From assembly GCF_020740795.1 (NCBI RefSeq), contig NC_067282.1, forward strand, positions 152,072,858-152,136,857: 64,000 bases of DNA. The letters run 5' to 3'. The DNA is from Apus apus (lineage: Eukaryota; Chordata; Aves; Apodiformes; Apodidae). Shown here piece by piece: positions 60,101 to 64,000 of the stretch. Numbering within the stretch: position 1 is the stretch's first letter; each line of letters starts with the position of its first letter. The translations under genes and the position numbers were made by a program. The notes under the pieces are model-generated. The model had not been told where the DNA came from. It was given only the letters and a program-made list of their open reading frames with translations, and ran no database searches.

Positions 60101-61885
60101 CTCAGCAGGTAAAATCTTCCCTGCCCATGAAGCCAAGCTCACACCAGGAGGGCAGCTGAATAAGCACCATGTCGGGGAAGGCCCTGTTCTCCTCTCTGCT
60201 GTTTTCCCTTCCCTTTCCCCCAAATAAACAGGCTACCACAAAGAGAGACAAACATCTTTGTTTCCAAAGCGGGAAGGGCTGTCAGAATGGCATGTCTCCC
60301 TGTGTCTCGTCAGGGATTAGAAAATTCCCCAAGAGCCACAGGGAGCCCTGCCACACAAGTCCTTGCTGACAGTGCTATTGAAGGGGTGCACTGGGGAGGG
60401 AGGAGGAGGGCTGGGGCTCTTGACCCTCTGTTCTTTCTCTCCAGGAAAGTCACGGCTGATGCCTGCTTGCCCAGGGAGACTTCCATTCCCAATGGCTCTT
60501 ATCCTGAATAGACACCAGCTTGGCAGACACCAAGGGGTGTGCAGGGAGGCCCCCATTTCTGGACCTCTTGATGTGGCCCTGGGCTGGCAGGGACTCCACA
60601 GAATGCCAAAACTGAGCTCAAAAGAAACAGCGTTCTCTTAGGGCTGCCCAGCACGGGGCTCACTCTGCTCCAACCCAACATTTGCACCCAGCAGCACCCC
60701 TTGCATTGCTTCTTCCAGGAGCTCACACGTGGCAGAGGTAGTAAACCAAGCCCAGGATGCCCAGGTTTGGGGACCCTTGCTCAGAGCTTGGCTCAGGGTT
60801 GGGCCCTGTAAAGAGCCTGTCCCCCTCGGGGTGAGGTTACACAACAACGGACCCTGTAGGGACATTGCTTTCCCTTTAAGGTCACCTCCTTGTCATGGGC
60901 TTGACCTGTGGACTTGTTTCTTCACCCCATCTCCTCTTTGAATGGCAGGAGGTGCATTATATCACAGCTTGAACCTGCTTGACTAAATTTAGCCAATGCA
61001 GAGGCAAGGAGAATTTCCCAGATTTTCCCTGTTAAATTTTGGTGGGAATGGAATCGACACATGCTGACTGTTGCCTGCTTCTGGAGAGAATGCCCAAGGG
61101 CCTGGAGGCCAGCACCTCCAGATGTCCAGTGTTTTGGAAACTAATCCACCCTTCACAAGAAAACACTTAGACTGTGGACCTCCAGGACAAGGGTGAACAA
61201 GCCTGAACAAGCTCTCTGGAGCCAGGGGTGCAGAGGACACCACATGAACCAAGTCAGTGTGATCTCTGAAACGTTGTCACTAGCCTGGGGTCTGGGGTGG
61301 GAGGGGAAGCCAGGCAGGTTTAGTAACCCTGTTGGGTAACCCTAAACAGTAGCTGCAGCCAAGGGGAAGTGACAAATGCCTCCTTGTCCAGGAAGGAGCT
61401 TTGCAAGTGTCCCACTTCTGCTCCTCGATGCTTTTGTCTTGTGATGCCCCACACAGATGTACCCAGTGCTTCCTCCATCCTCAGGCAGCGCCTTCTGCAC
61501 TTCCCTTCTGGGTTTCAGTCCCTTGTGGCCATTTACTTCACTTTTGCCAAGAGAGAAGCTCAATACATGAATGCCATTCCCAGCTCTGGGGAAGACTCAG
61601 GGGCCAGCACCCCAGGGTGTAAAGGCTGAGCTTCCCACTGGTGCAACAGCCCTTGGACTCCTAGTGTACCTGGTGAACCTGCTGTGGGCTGAACAGACAG
61701 CATGGACCTACCCCACCATGTGTGCCCCACAGACTGGCTACCTATGGAATCTACAGTCTACACCCAAAAATACCTGGCTGGCTGATGGACTCTTGCTTAT
61801 CTTCTCCTCTGGGAGAGAAGAGCAGGCTTCACACAAGCAGCACTTGCCACCAAATCACTGGCACATGGATGCCTCAAGTGAAGAA

Positions 61886-61922
61886 CCATCCATCCATCCA
61901 TCCATCCACCCATCCATCCATC
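61886..61922. repeat. (CCAT)n microsatellite
   Basis: About nine CCAT units with one CCAC variant. Confidence 0.92.
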
Positions 61923-64000
61923 TTTCCCTAGGCTCCTGCTGTGTAGAGGCTAAGCTGAAGATGACGCTGTATCTAACCAACACTTAGCCTCATCTGTGAC
62001 CCTTCTCCCTGATGAAACATTTCTCAGCCAACAAGGCTTTGTAGAATCCTCAAAACTGTCCCACAGAAATGCCCCCTGCCCGTGCACATGGCCAGGCACT
62101 CACGTCAGGGTCTGCACCCCCAGGCAAATCAGGAGCTTGCCAGTGCTCAGCCTCTACGTCCTTCATAACAAGAGCAAGACTCCGGTTCCATAGAACAAAA
62201 CCACGTTGTTTCCTTGGATGCTAAAATCATCCAGACACTTCTCTCCTTTTTCCCAAGCCACCCAGCTCTGCTGGGATATGAGCTTGCCATTGGCTTTCTT
62301 TCAGAAAAATGAGATGGTCTTTTGTTTGGGAAAGGCTGAGGAGCCCAGCCCTGGAGCACAAGGGGGAAAAGAGGGAGGGTACATCCATGCTGCCAGTGCT
62401 GGGAGAGCGAACCTGTGCTCCTGAGGAAACAGCCTGTAGTTACCACCCTACCAGATGCTGTTGTGAACCTGCCCCAGCTCCACATCTGGAGAAGGGAACT
62501 GAGGAAATCCCAAGTGTGGCTCTTTTGCCATAAGGTGGGACAAATGACCCTTGGGCTCAGCTGAGCACCTGAGGCTGGGTCTCCCAAGCACTGCAAGCAG
62601 GCAGAGCCCAGCTTTGGCACTGGCAGGGTGCTTCAGCCCGGGGAGCAAAGGACATCAGAGAAGCCAAAGGTGAGGAAGAGCAAGCTCCTGAGTGGGACAT
62701 GATGATGGTGGGTGTGCTCTGCAAAGGGCTTCCTCAGAGAGATCTGCTTGCAAAAACTCCCAAAAGAGCAATACACCCTCACCACAGCAGTGATGTGTAA
62801 GTACCCATCAGCTCCAGAGGGTGCCTGGGCCCCCTTGCAAGGGGGTGGGAACCAACAGCATTGCAGGGGATGACGCATCCCAGCTCTTCCCACTGTCTCC
62901 AAGGCACGATAGCATCGGAGGGGAGCGCCCTGCGCTTTCTCTCCCCAAATAGTATGAGCCTCAGGGAAGGGAGGGTGCCAAGCCGTGCTGAAACACCATC
63001 CCATTTCAGCAGCTGATCCTGGTGGATAACAGACAGTTTATTAGCAAGAGGGTAATTGTTCCAGCTGGCTGTAGAGTGGCAGCAGCTGCTGAACAGGGCT
63101 CAGCAGCTCCTAACTCTGGGGAACCAAGTAAGGGATCACCCATGCAACTGAAACCCCTGAGGAAGTTTTTTTGTGCTCCCTACTCATTAAGTGGAGGGGT
63201 ATCCCAGGCTGTGCTGGCTTTGTGGCCAGGAGGATGCATCCCTGCTGGGGAACAGTGAGCTGTGCCACCTGCAGGACCCCAAGGAAGGGCAAGAGCATAT
63301 CCAAGGCAACCCTCTTTTCTCCAGCTCCTGCTGCCTGTCAGGACCCCATTGCCCCTTGGAAAGGGCAAGCTGGCCTTTTGCCTGCCTTGGCTTCAGCACA
63401 GCTGTGCTGATGCCTTATGGTGCCACATGCTTTGGAAGCTCTCCAAGCACGAGATATGCCCCTCACGCTGGCTCGTGGGCTGGCTGGAGATGAACACATT
63501 TGCCATGTCTGATGCAATGGCCCATGCAGGGTACATCCCAGTGAGAAAAACCTGGTGTGCTCCAGGCTCCCTGCCAGCCTCACCTCCCAAGCAGCTCTGA
63601 TGCCATTTCTGCTGTGTGTGGAGACTAATACCACAGCCCACACCCTAGGTACCACTTTGCATGCACAAAAGAAAAAAAGAAAAAAGGGCTTTTTCAGACT
63701 TCTTTGTCATTCCTGCCAGAAAAGCATATCCAAGACAACCCTTTTCTTCAGGATTATCATTCCAGACTGTTTTTTTACACACATGGTTCACTGCTAAATT
63801 GCATGCAGCTGAGTTTCGGTCTCAAGGGTGTTGCAGGAGAACGTGCCTGTATTCCATGAACATACTTCTTCTGAGCACTGTTTTTTGGAAGAGCTGAAGC
63901 CAGCATTGGGATTGCTGTAACATGTTCAAACACGGCATCCACTTAACAGTTTGCATATTAACTACAGTGCCCAGTGCATCTCAAAAGTCACTTTAACAGG

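Larger units (their letters stand above)
51831..64000. other. Gene-poor right end of the window
   Basis: No gene, RNA gene or recognisable conserved exon was found. A 276-codon minus-strand frame at 57098-57925 owes its hydrophobic end to an A-rich repeat and is probably spurious. Scattered simple repeats are listed separately. A distant gene's intron or regulatory DNA cannot be excluded. Confidence 0.5.

Noticed and set aside
63290-63752. Two copies of gcatatccaag-caaccc about 430 bases apart
   Set aside because: The match is only about 25-30 bases, with no extension either side; too short to call a repeat.
1-64000. CRISPR array, phage, operon or bacterial features
   Set aside because: None seen. 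The DNA is vertebrate nuclear with spliced genes and LINEs, so such features are not expected.

Overview
The window is vertebrate nuclear DNA, and almost certainly avian. It holds intron-rich genes with GT-AG introns and CpG-island promoters. It also holds CR1-type LINE fragments in both orientations and a short endogenous-retrovirus remnant. The genes match, in the same order, the human 22q13.1 block CDC42EP1 - LGALS2 - GGA1 - SH3BP1 - PDXP. I cannot name the species from sequence alone. All gene identities rest on recalled family sequences and hand-traced splice sites, not on a database search.

Layout: (1) 0.5-4.4 kb, CDC42EP1 (+), two coding exons and a long 3' UTR. (2) 5.7-7.3 kb, LGALS2 (-), three of four coding exons; the tiny first coding exon could not be placed. 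(3) 7.3-21 kb, gene-poor DNA (LGALS2 intron 1 or intergenic) with a diverged duplicated segment, simple repeats, an ERV RNase H remnant and an unexplained CpG-rich patch. (4) 21.3-33.1 kb, GGA1 (+), 17 coding exons with a one-base frameshift in a C8 run in exon 14. (5) 35.3-44.8 kb, SH3BP1 (+), 18 coding exons. (6) 45.8-48.2 kb, PDXP (+), two coding exons behind a GC-rich promoter with a 43-bp minisatellite and a GGGGCC array. (7) 48.3-64 kb, gene-poor DNA with a CR1 element near 51 kb and no galectin-1 gene where mammals have one.

The genes share no single pathway, but several act on actin and membrane traffic. CDC42EP1 is a Cdc42 effector. SH3BP1 is a BAR-RhoGAP acting on Rac/Cdc42. PDXP (chronophin) dephosphorylates pyridoxal phosphate and cofilin. 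GGA1 is an Arf-dependent clathrin adaptor at the trans-Golgi network. GGA1, SH3BP1 and PDXP lie head to tail. The SH3BP1-PDXP gap is only about 1.1 kb and lacks a canonical poly(A) signal, so read-through is possible.

I found no convincing new biological system. The most useful leads are the GGA1 frameshift, the SH3BP1-PDXP junction, the repeats in the PDXP promoter and 5' UTR, the telomere-like array in a GGA1 intron, and a few orphan exon-like or CpG-rich patches.
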